This document shows positions 17,451 through 26,883 of a stretch of 64,000 nt of DNA, piece by piece (position 1 is the first letter of the stretch; every line of letters starts with the position of its first letter). Under the pieces are notes generated by a model that saw only the letters and a program-made list of their open reading frames with translations, was not told the origin of the DNA and did not search any database. The position numbers and the translations under genes were made by a program. Source of the stretch: PALSA-1335 sp965231025 (GTDB lineage Bacteria; Patescibacteriota; Gracilibacteria; UBA1369); assembly GCA_965231025.1 (NCBI GenBank), contig OZ246407.1, positions 1,178,001 through 1,242,000 of the forward strand, in the 5' to 3' direction.

Positions 17451-18308
17451 TTATGAAGTCATAATGGCGTGGACCATATCCACCAGACGACGAGTCTCTT
17501 GTACATCATGAACACGCAAAATGGAAGCCCCGTTCATAACCGCCGCGGCACAGGCACCCAAAGTCCCCTCCAGGCGCCGGTTCAAAGGGACATCCAGCAC
17601 CTGACCGATAAAAGATTTTCTGGACGGACCTACCAGGACCGGAAGATCAAAAGACAAAAACTCACCAAGCCGCCGCAACAACTGAAGACTGTACTTGGGA
17701 TCTGCACTTACAAAAGCCCCCATGCCGGGGTCGAGAATCAGGCGTTCGCGGGTAATTCCACCCTCAACCGCAATACCGGCCCTTTCAGTAAAAAAATCCT
17801 TCACGGTCCGGATAACATCGTCATAATGAATGTCATCTCTGGTGGTGCGCGGCGTCGAATCTTTGGAATACATCAGGACGACGGGAACATCGTACGCAGC
17901 CAGCACGCTGGCCATACCCGCATCGCCACGCAGAGCGGTGACATCGTTGATCATGTCGGCGCCGGCATCCAAAGCCGCACGCGCAACTTCCGATTTATAC
18001 GTATCCACAGAAATCCACGCGCCTGTCCGTCCGCCCAACTGTTCCCGTAACATGTGCACAACGGGCAAAACTCGCTTCAGCTCTTCCTCCGCACCCACAT
18101 CCTTTGAACCCGGCCCGGTGGATTCCCCTCCCACATCCAGAATATCGGCACCCTGTTTCACCATCTCCAGGGCATATTCAACAGCCTCTTTATGATTATG
18201 AAACTTTCCCCCGTCGGAAAAAGAGTCGGGGGTGACGTTTAAAATACCCATGACCAAAGGCTTTTCAAGGGAGAGGCGCTTGTCCCGGCTGACCAGTACT
18301 TTTTTCAT
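17451..18308 (-). CDS. folP: Dihydropteroate synthase
   Basis: Condenses p-aminobenzoate with hydroxymethyldihydropterin pyrophosphate; target of sulfonamides. 285 aa from the ATG at 18308. The longer reading to 18398 would overlap pabC by 79 bp, so the inner start is chosen. Motifs: MGILNVTPDSFSDGG (near residue 18), ILDVGGEST, ISVDTYKSEVARAAL, MINDVTAL, LILDPGMGAF, and the C-terminal VGPSRKSFIG and RVHDVQETR. TIM barrel, complete. Located 11 nt after pabC and 7 nt before the PTPS gene. Confidence 0.95.
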   Translation of the reverse strand: MKKVLVSRDKRLSLEKPLVMGILNVTPDSFSDGGKFHNHKEAVEYALEMVKQGADILDVGGESTGPGSKDVGAEEELKRVLPVVHMLREQLGGRTGAWISVDTYKSEVARAALDAGADMINDVTALRGDAGMASVLAAYDVPVVLMYSKDSTPRTTRDDIHYDDVIRTVKDFFTERAGIAVEGGITRERLILDPGMGAFVSADPKYSLQLLRRLGEFLSFDLPVLVGPSRKSFIGQVLDVPLNRRLEGTLGACAAAVMNGASILRVHDVQETRRLVDMVHAIMTS

Positions 18309-18319
18309 GCGGTAAAAAA

Positions 18320-19162
18320 TTATCCGTTCCGGAGCACAAACCGCTGAATTTTTTCCCGGAAGGCTTTGGATAATAATGAAGTTACGGGACCGGGGCAACC
18401 CTTTCCGACCTTTCTTCCGTCAACCGTGCGAACGGGAACAATGCCGCGCGGCGCATTGGTGATAAAAACCTCGTCGGCCCGGAAAAGTTCTTTCAGCGGA
18501 ATATCGGCAATCCTTACCTTCATCCCAAGGCGCCGCGCCAGGTCCAAAACGACATCCCGGGTCGTTCCGGGCAGAACGTTTTTCCCAGGCGTCAGAAGAA
18601 CTCCTCCACGGACCGCAAAAACCGTCGTCACGGTTCCTTCCCGTACAAACCCCTTCGGATCGACAAACAACGCCTCATACGCCTTCTTCAGATTCATAAA
18701 ACGAATGCCCAAAACCATCGGAAGCAGATTGAGCGTTTTCGCCTCGGGTAAAAATCTTTCGGCATGAAAACTCACAACATCCACCCCTTTTTCATATACC
18801 AGTGCCTTTGGAAGAACCAGTTTCTGAACCTGAATACAGAGGGAAGGTTTTTTGGAAGGTCCAAAATCGAACCCGTTCTCGCCCCTCGTGACCGTCACGC
18901 GGATACGGGACTCATGAAAACCGTTTTTCTCCACCGTGCTCACTATCCAATCCCCCATCTGCCCCGGACTCCAGGGAAAACGTATTCCCAACATCCCCGC
19001 AGATCTTTGAAGCCTTCGCAAATGAAGCCCCATCTGCCAAACATTTCCCCCGTAGGTGCGCAACGTTTCATACACGCCGTCGCCATACAAAAAACCATGA
19101 TCGAAAACGGAAATCCTCGCTTTCCCGCCATCCACAAATTTTCCATTCAAAAACACCTTCAT
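18320..19162 (-). CDS. pabC: Class IV PLP aminotransferase, probable aminodeoxychorismate lyase
   Basis: 280 aa, fold type IV PLP enzyme. Seen: DHGFLYGDGVYETLRTY (21-37), the PLP Lys in EAKTLNLLP, EGTVTTVFAV and LPGTTRDVVLDLA. These motifs are shared by branched-chain aminotransferase, D-alanine aminotransferase and 4-amino-4-deoxychorismate lyase. The position between pabB and folP makes PabC, which releases p-aminobenzoate and pyruvate, the most likely function. Confidence 0.85.
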   Translation of the reverse strand: MKVFLNGKFVDGGKARISVFDHGFLYGDGVYETLRTYGGNVWQMGLHLRRLQRSAGMLGIRFPWSPGQMGDWIVSTVEKNGFHESRIRVTVTRGENGFDFGPSKKPSLCIQVQKLVLPKALVYEKGVDVVSFHAERFLPEAKTLNLLPMVLGIRFMNLKKAYEALFVDPKGFVREGTVTTVFAVRGGVLLTPGKNVLPGTTRDVVLDLARRLGMKVRIADIPLKELFRADEVFITNAPRGIVPVRTVDGRKVGKGCPGPVTSLLSKAFREKIQRFVLRNG

Positions 19163-19212
19163 AACAATCGCCTAAACTGCGATCATCTTAACAAAACCGG
19201 CCAAAAATAAAA

Positions 19213-19617
19213 CTACAAAGAACCGCGATCCCTCTTCTGTCGTTCCTGCACCGCCTTATCGGCGGCAAGCATCATATCGACGGCGGCAAGTAAAGCATCT
19301 TCATCCATCAGTCCACTTCCGTATTCGGCCAGTCTTGCAAGAATCTGCTCCTGAGCCGCATCAATCTCCGGATCAACCCCGTCAAATTCCTCAACCTCCG
19401 GATCAGAAACGCAAACCCCTCTCGCATCATAGATTTCAATGGGACAAGCCGAACCGACATCCTGGCGAACATGAATTTCTATACCCCTGGCAAGAAGCGA
19501 AAAATCCTCCGCAAGCTTCTCAGGAACGGAACGTACGCCGGATTCAAGGGCCGGCGGAACAGAGGTATCCTGATCCTTCGGGCCCGACAAACGAAATGGA
19601 GGAAATGAACTGGACAT
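19213..19617 (-). CDS. Small acidic hypothetical protein
   Basis: 134 aa from the ATG at 19617; an upstream start at 19737 would overlap the previous gene by 110 bp. Acidic, with a helical C-terminus (LLAAVDMMLAADKAVQERQKRDRG). No signal peptide. It sits 10 nt after another unknown gene and 50 nt before pabC, inside the folate operon. Function unknown. Confidence 0.55.
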   Translation of the reverse strand: MSSSFPPFRLSGPKDQDTSVPPALESGVRSVPEKLAEDFSLLARGIEIHVRQDVGSACPIEIYDARGVCVSDPEVEEFDGVDPEIDAAQEQILARLAEYGSGLMDEDALLAAVDMMLAADKAVQERQKRDRGSL

Positions 19618-19627
19618 AAACTGCTGA

Positions 19628-20086
19628 CTACGAATCCCCGTCGGGATCACGGGATAAATCAATCTCAAAAACCGGACCTGGCAAAGAATTCTGGCGCAAA
19701 TCAGGAATCGTCGTCGCGCCGCCGCAGTTCGCATCACCTCTGCCGTGATTCGTACTCAGGCAGGAGCTGCCTCCGCCCTGAACAAAAGCTTCAAGAAAAG
19801 GATCCGGTTCACCGAGATCATCAAGATATGGAAGTTTGGGATACCCAAGAGCCCCGCGGGTCAACACTTTAATCCTATCGGCAAGGGCAGTCACCGGTTT
19901 GGAATCACACCCCATCAAGCTCGAGCCTCTACTATCAGGAGGCCCCATGGGCTCGGTGGTATCAAAGTCAGCAAGTTCATCGGGATCCGTATCGTGTAAA
20001 TCATGAACACCGGTAACGGCATCAAACCTGTCGGTCTCATCGGGAGATCCATCCTGAAACGCCGGTGCTGGAGTGCTTGGAGGCAT
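19628..20086 (-). CDS. Asp/Pro-rich hypothetical protein
   Basis: 152 aa, low complexity and acidic at the N-terminus (DETDRF, DTDPDELADFDTTEPMG), with four scattered Cys and a Gly-rich stretch (VQGGGSSCLS). No membrane segment and no recognised domain. It lies between pabB (99 nt upstream) and the small acidic gene at 19213. Composition suggests a largely disordered protein. Function unknown. Confidence 0.55.
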   Translation of the reverse strand: MPPSTPAPAFQDGSPDETDRFDAVTGVHDLHDTDPDELADFDTTEPMGPPDSRGSSLMGCDSKPVTALADRIKVLTRGALGYPKLPYLDDLGEPDPFLEAFVQGGGSSCLSTNHGRGDANCGGATTIPDLRQNSLPGPVFEIDLSRDPDGDS

Positions 20087-20185
20087 AGAAAAAAGTTATC
20101 AGCAAGAATAGTACTGCAATAGAATTAAAATGCAATAGACAAATTAGTCAATATAACTCCCGGACAAAGCAACAGGATGACATTA

Positions 20186-21577
20186 TTATGACTTCTTAAG
20201 TGCCTCAAAAAAGGCCTGGGCCTTATACAAAGTTTCCTCATACTCCTTTTTCGGATCGGAATCGATGACAATCCCCCCGCCGACCTGATAATAGAGCATC
20301 CCCTTAAGTAAAAGCATCGTGCGAATCAGAATATTCATGGCCCCGTTGCCGTCAAACCCGATAAATCCGGCCGAGCCCGTATAAATCCCGCGCCTGAAAT
20401 CTTCGAGTTCATCGATAATCTCAATCGTTCTCTTTTTGGGACACCCCGTGATAGACCCGCCGGGAAACAACGCCGCAAACGCATCGAAAAAATCCCGGTT
20501 ATGCGTCAGCTTTCCCTCGACGGTCGAAACCGTATGGATGACTCTCGCGTATTTTTCAACTTCACGGTGACCGGTAACGCGAACCGTTCCGGGATCACAA
20601 ACCTTGCCAAGGTCGTTCCTCTCCAAATCCACGATCATCGCGAGCTCAGCCGCATCCTTCTCCGAAGCCAAAAGCATTTCCGTATTTTTCGCGTCCTCAA
20701 GATCGTTTTTTCCACGGGGGACGGTCCCCTTGATGGGCCTGGTTACGATTTTCGATCCCGTTTTATCCAGCAAAAGCTCCGGCGAAGAACTCACGACCTG
20801 AAACTCTCCGAAATCAAAAAAACAACGGTACGGAGAGGGATTCATCTTGGCCAAAACCTTATACACAGCCCACGGATCGCGGGTGCATTCTGCGGAAAAT
20901 CTCTGGGAAAAATTCACCTGATAGGTATCCCCCTCCTCCAGATAGCGGCGGACCCTGGAAAGCTGCCCGGAATACTTTGCGTAGGTAAGGTTGGAAACGG
21001 GCTTCCCGACGCTTCCGGAAGGAACCACCGTCTCGGAAGAGCGCAAATCCTCATTCATCATATCAAGCTTGCGTTCCGCTTCGGAATCTGTGGGCGCCAG
21101 GGCAAGCATGGAAAGTTCCGACTTCACGTGATCGACCGCTAGGAGCTTATCCACAAAGAAAAATGTAAAATCCGGAAGCTCCAGATCGTCAAATACCTTT
21201 TGATCAACGCCCGTCAGACGCGCACCAAAATCATAACTGAAGTAGCCCGCCATTCCCCCGCAAAAAGGAACCGGCGACTTGGCGTTAAAGCGGAAATGTC
21301 TCATCAAATCACGCAAAACAACCAAGGGATCTTTATCAAAAAACTGAACCGGGTCGGTTTTCTTCCAGTCAAAAAAATCTCTCATCTTCAATAACTGGGT
21401 TACTCCGGTTCTGCTCCATACCTTCGCAAAGGGATCATAACCTATAAAACTGTATCTGCCGCCGTTTCCGCTTTGCATCAAAAACGCGGAACGGTTCCGG
21501 ACACGCTCAAACAATGCTTCGGGAGACTCCCCCTGTGCAAGCTTCCGTTTGAAGGAAGCCAGTTGTAAGAATGGCAT
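20186..21577 (-). CDS. pabB: Aminodeoxychorismate synthase component I
   Basis: Converts chorismate plus ammonia (from a glutaminase partner) to 4-amino-4-deoxychorismate for pABA synthesis. 463 aa, chorismate-binding fold. The segment TRPIKGTVPRG carries the Lys typical of PabB; anthranilate synthase TrpE has Ala there. C-terminal landmarks: DLERNDLGKVC, FPGGSITGCPKKRT, GIYTGSAGFIGF and VGGGIVIDSDP. No pabA glutaminase is visible in the window, so it must be elsewhere or ammonia is used directly. It follows ndk by 9 nt. Confidence 0.93.
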   Translation of the reverse strand: MPFLQLASFKRKLAQGESPEALFERVRNRSAFLMQSGNGGRYSFIGYDPFAKVWSRTGVTQLLKMRDFFDWKKTDPVQFFDKDPLVVLRDLMRHFRFNAKSPVPFCGGMAGYFSYDFGARLTGVDQKVFDDLELPDFTFFFVDKLLAVDHVKSELSMLALAPTDSEAERKLDMMNEDLRSSETVVPSGSVGKPVSNLTYAKYSGQLSRVRRYLEEGDTYQVNFSQRFSAECTRDPWAVYKVLAKMNPSPYRCFFDFGEFQVVSSSPELLLDKTGSKIVTRPIKGTVPRGKNDLEDAKNTEMLLASEKDAAELAMIVDLERNDLGKVCDPGTVRVTGHREVEKYARVIHTVSTVEGKLTHNRDFFDAFAALFPGGSITGCPKKRTIEIIDELEDFRRGIYTGSAGFIGFDGNGAMNILIRTMLLLKGMLYYQVGGGIVIDSDPKKEYEETLYKAQAFFEALKKS

Positions 21578-21586
21578 ACAAACAGA

Positions 21587-22075
21587 CTAGGAGATTTCGT
21601 CCCCCATGTACACATGCTCATACTCCGACTTCCCATAGTCAAAAATCTCGTCCGACTTGAAGAAGCGCGGAACCTCTTTCTGGGCAGTCTCGACGGAATC
21701 GGAGGCATGAATAACATTGCACGCCACGCTCATGGCAAAATCGCCGCGAATGGAACCGGCCTCGGCCGCGCGGGACTTGGTGATGCCGCACAGAAGACGA
21801 ACCGCCTGTACGACCTCAAGACCCTCCCAGCACATGGCAACCACCGGCGAACTCCGCATGAAATCACTCACGCCCGGAAAAAAAGGCTTGTCGGCAATGT
21901 GAGCGTAGTGTTCGCGCAAAACCGCCTCATCAAGAGACATCATCTTGAGACCGACCATCTTGAGGCCCTTGCGTTCGAAACGTTTCATCACCTCTCCGAT
22001 CAGTCCGCGCTGGACGCCGTCGGGCTTGATGAGAACCAAAGTTTTTTCATGGACCCCGGAAAAATTCATACTCAT
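21587..22075 (-). CDS. ndk: Nucleoside diphosphate kinase
   Basis: Transfers the gamma phosphate between nucleoside tri- and diphosphates through a phospho-His. Family landmarks: KTLVLIKPDGVQRGLIGEV, HYAHIADKPFF, the GITKSRAAEAGSIRGDF segment and the catalytic His in NVIHASDS. About 160 aa; the N-terminus is a few residues longer than usual, and ATGs at 22087, 22075 and 22069 are all possible without a Shine-Dalgarno. First gene of the ndk-pabB-fol-tkt unit, with a good promoter upstream. Confidence 0.94.
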   Translation of the reverse strand: MSMNFSGVHEKTLVLIKPDGVQRGLIGEVMKRFERKGLKMVGLKMMSLDEAVLREHYAHIADKPFFPGVSDFMRSSPVVAMCWEGLEVVQAVRLLCGITKSRAAEAGSIRGDFAMSVACNVIHASDSVETAQKEVPRFFKSDEIFDYGKSEYEHVYMGDEIS

Positions 22076-22107
22076 GGAAAAGAACATAAAAGAATAATTT
22101 CGCGCGA

Positions 22108-22136
22108 ATCATAATGTATCCGCCCGGTTTTGTCAC
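22108..22136 (-). promoter_or_regulatory. Promoter of the ndk-pab-fol-tkt operon
   Basis: Minus strand: GTGACA (22131-22136), 17-nt spacer, TATGAT (22108-22113); both match the consensus at 5 of 6 positions. The -35 box overlaps the stop codon of the upstream SLH gene. This is the only clear promoter I see for the following ~8.5 kb of minus-strand genes. Confidence 0.65.
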
Positions 22137-23128
22137 TACTGATGATACCAGTCCATGGGATCCACCCCTTTGACCGTCTGCCCGGCAACCACCGTCACCG
22201 GAATTGAGGCGTGGGAAGAACACGTTGACGCGTCCATTCCGCAAGTGACAAATTCGGAATACAGCCCGGTCAATGTACTTTCAACGGCATAAACATTGTA
22301 GGTTCCCGGTTTCAGGGGAAGCGTATACCCGATACCGTACTCATACTGCGATCCGCTCACCCGGTCGTAGGTGCAGTACGTCATCGCCATCGAGACATCG
22401 TCCGCGCATACCATCAGACTGGCGGGAATTCCCTCGCCCGGATAACTCAGGCTGCCGTTCACGTACCCCTTCAGGGCGGCCAGTTCATCATACGTCATGG
22501 AAGGTTTGCCGGTTTGTCCCGTTTTCATGCGGTACATGATCTCCGCCATCTCCCCCCGGGTAATTTTCTGGTCAAAAGTGTTGATGGTGGTCGGAATGGC
22601 ATGATTCGTTTCCAAAACGTTCACGTACTTGTGAAACCAGTCATCGGGGGCATAACCAGCGCCGGCAAAATCCCCTCCGTCGGCAATGACGATGATCTTG
22701 GCGGCCTCCACAAAGTTGATCTCCTGGGCGGGTTTGAACGTACCGTCCGGATAACCGCCGATGATCCCCGACTCAACGGCCTTACGCAAATAAGGGTTGT
22801 ACCATGCCCCGTTTTGAATGTCGGAAAAACTCAGCCCGCTGGTGGAAAAAATATCGTATCCGGACAGATCCTGCGCGGGATTGTATCCGGAAGCACCGAC
22901 GACGATTTTGGTGAATTCGGCACGGTTAATCGTCTGATAAGGTTTATAACTGCCGTCAGGATAACCCTCTACAATCCCTTCGGTTCTGAGATAACTCACC
23001 GCGTCATAGTAGCCGCTCCCCTTGGGAACATCCGAAAAATCGTTCAACGGCACCATCGCATATGCGGGGACTCCGGCCTGAAAAGCCAGTAAAGCCAAAA
23101 CCAGGATCCGGGGAAAACATTTTTTCAT
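22136..23128 (-). CDS. Secreted protein with three SLH domains
   Basis: 330 aa. Signal peptide at 1-24 (ending AYA|M), then three S-layer homology units covering about residues 30-210, each with the GYPDGSYKP / GYPDGTFKP core and an NRAEFTK- or TRGEMAE-type helix. SLH domains usually bind secondary cell-wall polymer and hold proteins at the cell surface. The C-terminal third (about 215-330) is a small beta-rich domain resembling carboxypeptidase regulatory-like folds (GYVNGSLSYPGEGIPA, GTYNVYAVES), with four Cys that could form disulfides. Lies 19 nt after the M16 peptidase gene. Confidence 0.85.
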   Translation of the reverse strand: MKKCFPRILVLALLAFQAGVPAYAMVPLNDFSDVPKGSGYYDAVSYLRTEGIVEGYPDGSYKPYQTINRAEFTKIVVGASGYNPAQDLSGYDIFSTSGLSFSDIQNGAWYNPYLRKAVESGIIGGYPDGTFKPAQEINFVEAAKIIVIADGGDFAGAGYAPDDWFHKYVNVLETNHAIPTTINTFDQKITRGEMAEIMYRMKTGQTGKPSMTYDELAALKGYVNGSLSYPGEGIPASLMVCADDVSMAMTYCTYDRVSGSQYEYGIGYTLPLKPGTYNVYAVESTLTGLYSEFVTCGMDASTCSSHASIPVTVVAGQTVKGVDPMDWYHQ

Positions 23129-23147
23129 GTTAAATAAAAATGATGAA

Positions 23148-24413
23148 TTAAAATTTCATAAGGCTAAGGAACCGTTCTTCATCTTCGTACGGACCAATGA
23201 CGGCCAACCGGGCCTCATGTTCCTTGAACAGGTCCTTGGCTACCCGCTGGAGATCCTTCACGGTAACCTTGTCGATCTGCTTCATGATCTCTTCGGGACT
23301 CTTCATTTTGTCGTAAAGAAGTTCAAATTTGCCGATCAGATGGGCATACTCTTCGGAATCCTCCAGGCGCAAGACCATTTTGCCCTTCAAAAACTCCTGG
23401 GCTTTCTTGAGCTCCGCAGCCGGAACGGGTTCATCCAAAACTTTTTTATACTCCTTCATGATAGCCACAATCGCCTTATCGATGCCGTCCAAAGAAACGC
23501 CCGCATTCGTGGTAAACGTGCCGGTATCGGTATATTCGTCCGTCGTCGAATTGATGTAATACGCAAGTCCCTGCGCCTCGCGAACGGAAAGGAACATGCG
23601 GGAACTCATATTGCCGCCAAGCACTATCGCCAGCAACTTGGCCGCGTAATGATCTTTATGCAGTTCGGAATAACCGGGGAACCCCAGCATCACGTGAGCC
23701 TGTTCAGTCTTTTTATTTCTCAAATAAAGCCTCTTCCCGCCGTCAAACGGCTTGGCGGGTAAAAAGTCATAAGCTTTCTTCACCTTTTCAAAATTGAAAA
23801 GACTCTCGATCTGCTCCACGATCCGGTCATGATCGACGTTGCCCGCAATGGCGATCACGGTGTTTTCGGGAGTATAAAGCTCTCCGCGGTATTTCAAAAA
23901 ATCTTTCTGCTGAACCCCCATAATAATCTCCTTGGTACCGACCTGGTCCCACCCGATCGGCTGGTCACCGTAAATGAGCCGTTCAAAATCCCACCCGATC
24001 TGATACATGGGAGTGTCCTGATACATATTGTACTCCTCCATAATAACGCCGCGCTCCTTGTCGATTTCCGCCGGATCGAATTTCGAGTGGATAAGCATGT
24101 CAGCAAGAACATCCACGGCAAGACCGGCATGCTTATCGGCAACTTTGACGTAGTACCCCGCGTACTCCTTCCCGGTGAACGCGTTGAAATCCCCTCCCAC
24201 ACCGTCAATCGCCTCGGAAACCTCCTTGGTGTTTTTATACTTTTGCGCCCCCTTGAAAAACATGTGCTCAAGAAAATGGGAAATACCGTTGATCTCCTTC
24301 ACTTCATAGCGGGACCCCGCCCCCACGAGAATTAAAACCGTCACCGACTTGGTGTTATCAAGCTCTTTGGTGACAATCCGCAAACCGTTTTCAAGAGTGG
24401 TCTTCCGTGACAT
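23148..24413 (-). CDS. M16 family zinc metallopeptidase
   Basis: 421 aa, single-chain processing-peptidase/insulinase type. The inverted zinc motif HFLEH is at 46-50 (His46, Glu49, His50), and the third ligand Glu126 in GVIMEEYN lies 76 residues after His50, as in the family. It contains the active N-half and the inactive-like C-half (GFPGYSELHKDHYAAKLLAIVLGG). No signal peptide, so cytoplasmic. Short bacterial M16 proteins of this kind are common in CPR genomes; the substrate is unknown. Co-transcribed with the SLH gene. Confidence 0.92.
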   Translation of the reverse strand: MSRKTTLENGLRIVTKELDNTKSVTVLILVGAGSRYEVKEINGISHFLEHMFFKGAQKYKNTKEVSEAIDGVGGDFNAFTGKEYAGYYVKVADKHAGLAVDVLADMLIHSKFDPAEIDKERGVIMEEYNMYQDTPMYQIGWDFERLIYGDQPIGWDQVGTKEIIMGVQQKDFLKYRGELYTPENTVIAIAGNVDHDRIVEQIESLFNFEKVKKAYDFLPAKPFDGGKRLYLRNKKTEQAHVMLGFPGYSELHKDHYAAKLLAIVLGGNMSSRMFLSVREAQGLAYYINSTTDEYTDTGTFTTNAGVSLDGIDKAIVAIMKEYKKVLDEPVPAAELKKAQEFLKGKMVLRLEDSEEYAHLIGKFELLYDKMKSPEEIMKQIDKVTVKDLQRVAKDLFKEHEARLAVIGPYEDEERFLSLMKF

Positions 24414-24444
24414 CGTCGTAAAAATAAGAACTAAAAACCGTCAA

Positions 24445-24473
24445 ACTATACCGGGATTATACCACGACTCCAA
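24445..24473 (-). promoter_or_regulatory. Promoter of the M16-SLH unit
   Basis: Minus strand: TTGGAG (24468-24473), 17-nt spacer, TATAGT (24445-24450), 31 nt before the ATG at 24413. A second TATAAT on the same strand lies inside the spacer. Confidence 0.5.
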
Positions 24474-24534
24474 AGGAATCACTTACCGGGCACCCCGCAG
24501 CGCGGGGTCGGGCAGTTGCGAACACGACCAGGCA

Positions 24535-24564
24535 GTGGCAATTTTACAAAAATCCCCCTATAAT
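24535..24564 (+). promoter_or_regulatory. Promoter of the penicillin-binding protein gene
   Basis: GTGGCA (24535-24540), 18-nt spacer, perfect TATAAT (24559-24564), 24 nt before the ATG at 24589. Confidence 0.6.
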
Positions 24565-24588
24565 AGCGTCCTAAAACCACTCTATCCT

Positions 24589-26883
24589 ATGGTTAAAAAA
24601 CGCGCGCACCGGGCAACAAAACCGCTGAATCGCCTTGCCATTCTGACGGCCGCGATCATATTCCTCACCGGCGTCATCATCATCCGCCTCTTTTACCTCC
24701 AGGTCATCCGCTATGACTACTACGAAAAAATAGCGGCAAAAGAGCACTACGGTTACAGCGAATTGCCGGCAAGAAGAGGAGAAATATTCATCAAAGACTA
24801 CGCCTCGGACGAACTCGTCCGCGTGGCGACGAATACGACGCTCGACCTTCTGTTTGCCGACCCGACCCTGATCGAAAACAAGAAAGTGGTTTCCGACCGT
24901 ATCGCGCCGGTCATTTTTAATCTGAAGGAAGCGCGTGACGAAGATGAAAAACGGGTAAAAATCGAACTCGCGAAAGCAAAAACCCCGGAAGAAAAAGCGG
25001 GAGTAAAATCGCTGACCGACGAAGAACTCTTTCAGAAATTTTCGACCGATCTTTTCGACAAAATCAGCCAGGAAAAAAGGGCTCAAATCCTTTTGAGCAA
25101 TGAACTTACCAAAGAAATTCTGGATCAGATCGCCGGCATGCGGCTCCCGGGAATCGAAATAAACGAAACCGAACTCATCGCCTATCCGGCGCAGATCGTC
25201 GACCGTCACGGTGTCGCGGTAGCCCTGAGCACGTTCCTTGAACTTCCGTCGAGCGAGCTTGAAAGCATCCTGAAAGGTCTCAATCGTTACGTGATCCTCA
25301 AGCGCAAACTGCCGCAGGAAGTCTCCGCGCAAATCAAAAAAATCATCAAGGAGGATAAGACCAAAAGTTTCAACGGCCTCGGCCTCAAAGAAGAGTATTA
25401 CCGCTATTACCCGGAAGGGCAGCTCGCCTCCAACATTCTCGGGTTCGTCACAGGACAGGGGTTCGGACAGTACGGTATCGAAAGTAAATACAACGCCCAG
25501 CTCCAGGGGAAAAAAGGCGTATTCCAGACGCAAAAAGACAGCATAGGACGTCAGATCACCGTCGGAGACAACAACGTCATCCAGCCCGCCGTCGACGGGG
25601 ACGATGTCGTCCTGACCATAGACCGGTCCATTCAGATGAACATCGAAAACATGCTCGCAAAATACGTGAAGGAATTCCGCGCGGACGACGGCCAGGTCAT
25701 TGTCATGGACCCAAAAACCGGTCGCATCATCGCGATGGCGAACTACCCCACGTTCGACCCCAACGACTATGGCAACATTTACGACAAGGAACCCGTAAAC
25801 CTGAGTGCGGATGACATAAAAAACCTCGTCCCGGTGACCGGAATGGACAACACCTTCTGGTTTTACCGCGACGTCATCAAAGACGACAAATACATGGTAT
25901 TCCGCGAACAGCAGGAGGACGGAACAATCATCTACAAGAAATACAAGAACATGACGGGCCCGGAAGCATACCAGAACAAAGCGGTTTCCCAGTCCTACGA
26001 ACCCGGATCGGTCTACAAAATCGTCACCATGGCCGCCGCCATCGACGACGGCGACGTCAAACCGTCAACCAGCTTCAACGATCCCGGATACATCTACCTT
26101 GATAAAAACAAAAACGGCAAGCATATAGGCCCCGATGGTGAACGCTACGACGCCAAAATAAAAAACGTTTCCGAAAAATGCGTGGGATATGTGAACATGA
26201 CATGGATCATCCAAAACTCATGCAACACCGGAATGACTTACGTCGCGCGAAAAATGGGAAGAAGTCTCTTTTACAGCTACATGCTCAAGTTCGGATTCAA
26301 CGAACGGACCGAAATCGAATTCGACAACGAAAGTGCCGGGAAAATCGCCCACTTTGAAGAATGGACGGACAGCGAACTTGCCAACCATGCCTTCGGACAG
26401 GGTATCCTGGTCACCCCGATCCAGATGGTCTCCGCATACGCGGCGATAGCCAATAAAGGAGTGCTTATGCAGCCCCACATCGTGGACAGCATCGTCCAGA
26501 AGGACGGAAAAACCGTCAAAAGCGAACCTTCCGCCATCCAGCGCGTCGTCAGCGAACAAACCGCGAACACCATGACCGCCATGCTCGTCAATAACGTCGA
26601 GAACGGAGACAGTTACGGGAAAATACGGCTCAAGGAGCACTACATCGGAGCCAAGACCGGTACCGCCCAAACGTATAAACACGGAGAAGCCATGAGCGGC
26701 GTCGGAACAACGGTCGTTACCGTCCTCGGCTTCGCACCGATCGATGACCCGAAATTCGTCATCCTCAGCAAAATGACCCGCCCGAGAACGGTGGAATGGG
26801 CGGACTCAACCGCGGCCATTTTGTACCACGATGTCGCCGAATACCTGTTCACCTACTACAGCATCCCCCCGGACAAAAAGTAG
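24589..26883 (+). CDS. Class B penicillin-binding protein (peptidoglycan transpeptidase, FtsI/PBP2 type)
   Basis: 764 aa from the ATG at 24589; longer frames would run back into the M16 gene and across the promoter. A cytoplasmic basic start (MVKKRAHRATKPLNR), one membrane anchor (about 17-36), a dimerisation/pedestal domain with an ARRGEIF box, and a C-terminal transpeptidase. The three active-site motifs are present: Ser474-V-Y-Lys477, Ser544-C-Asn546 and Lys689-T-G-T. There is a long Lys/Glu-rich insertion in the pedestal (about residues 100-180). It crosslinks peptidoglycan outside the membrane; whether it serves division or elongation is not clear. The TAG stop is the first triplet of a long inverted repeat. 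Confidence 0.93.
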   Translation: MVKKRAHRATKPLNRLAILTAAIIFLTGVIIIRLFYLQVIRYDYYEKIAAKEHYGYSELPARRGEIFIKDYASDELVRVATNTTLDLLFADPTLIENKKVVSDRIAPVIFNLKEARDEDEKRVKIELAKAKTPEEKAGVKSLTDEELFQKFSTDLFDKISQEKRAQILLSNELTKEILDQIAGMRLPGIEINETELIAYPAQIVDRHGVAVALSTFLELPSSELESILKGLNRYVILKRKLPQEVSAQIKKIIKEDKTKSFNGLGLKEEYYRYYPEGQLASNILGFVTGQGFGQYGIESKYNAQLQGKKGVFQTQKDSIGRQITVGDNNVIQPAVDGDDVVLTIDRSIQMNIENMLAKYVKEFRADDGQVIVMDPKTGRIIAMANYPTFDPNDYGNIYDKEPVNLSADDIKNLVPVTGMDNTFWFYRDVIKDDKYMVFREQQEDGTIIYKKYKNMTGPEAYQNKAVSQSYEPGSVYKIVTMAAAIDDGDVKPSTSFNDPGYIYLDKNKNGKHIGPDGERYDAKIKNVSEKCVGYVNMTWIIQNSCNTGMTYVARKMGRSLFYSYMLKFGFNERTEIEFDNESAGKIAHFEEWTDSELANHAFGQGILVTPIQMVSAYAAIANKGVLMQPHIVDSIVQKDGKTVKSEPSAIQRVVSEQTANTMTAMLVNNVENGDSYGKIRLKEHYIGAKTGTAQTYKHGEAMSGVGTTVVTVLGFAPIDDPKFVILSKMTRPRTVEWADSTAAILYHDVAEYLFTYYSIPPDKK

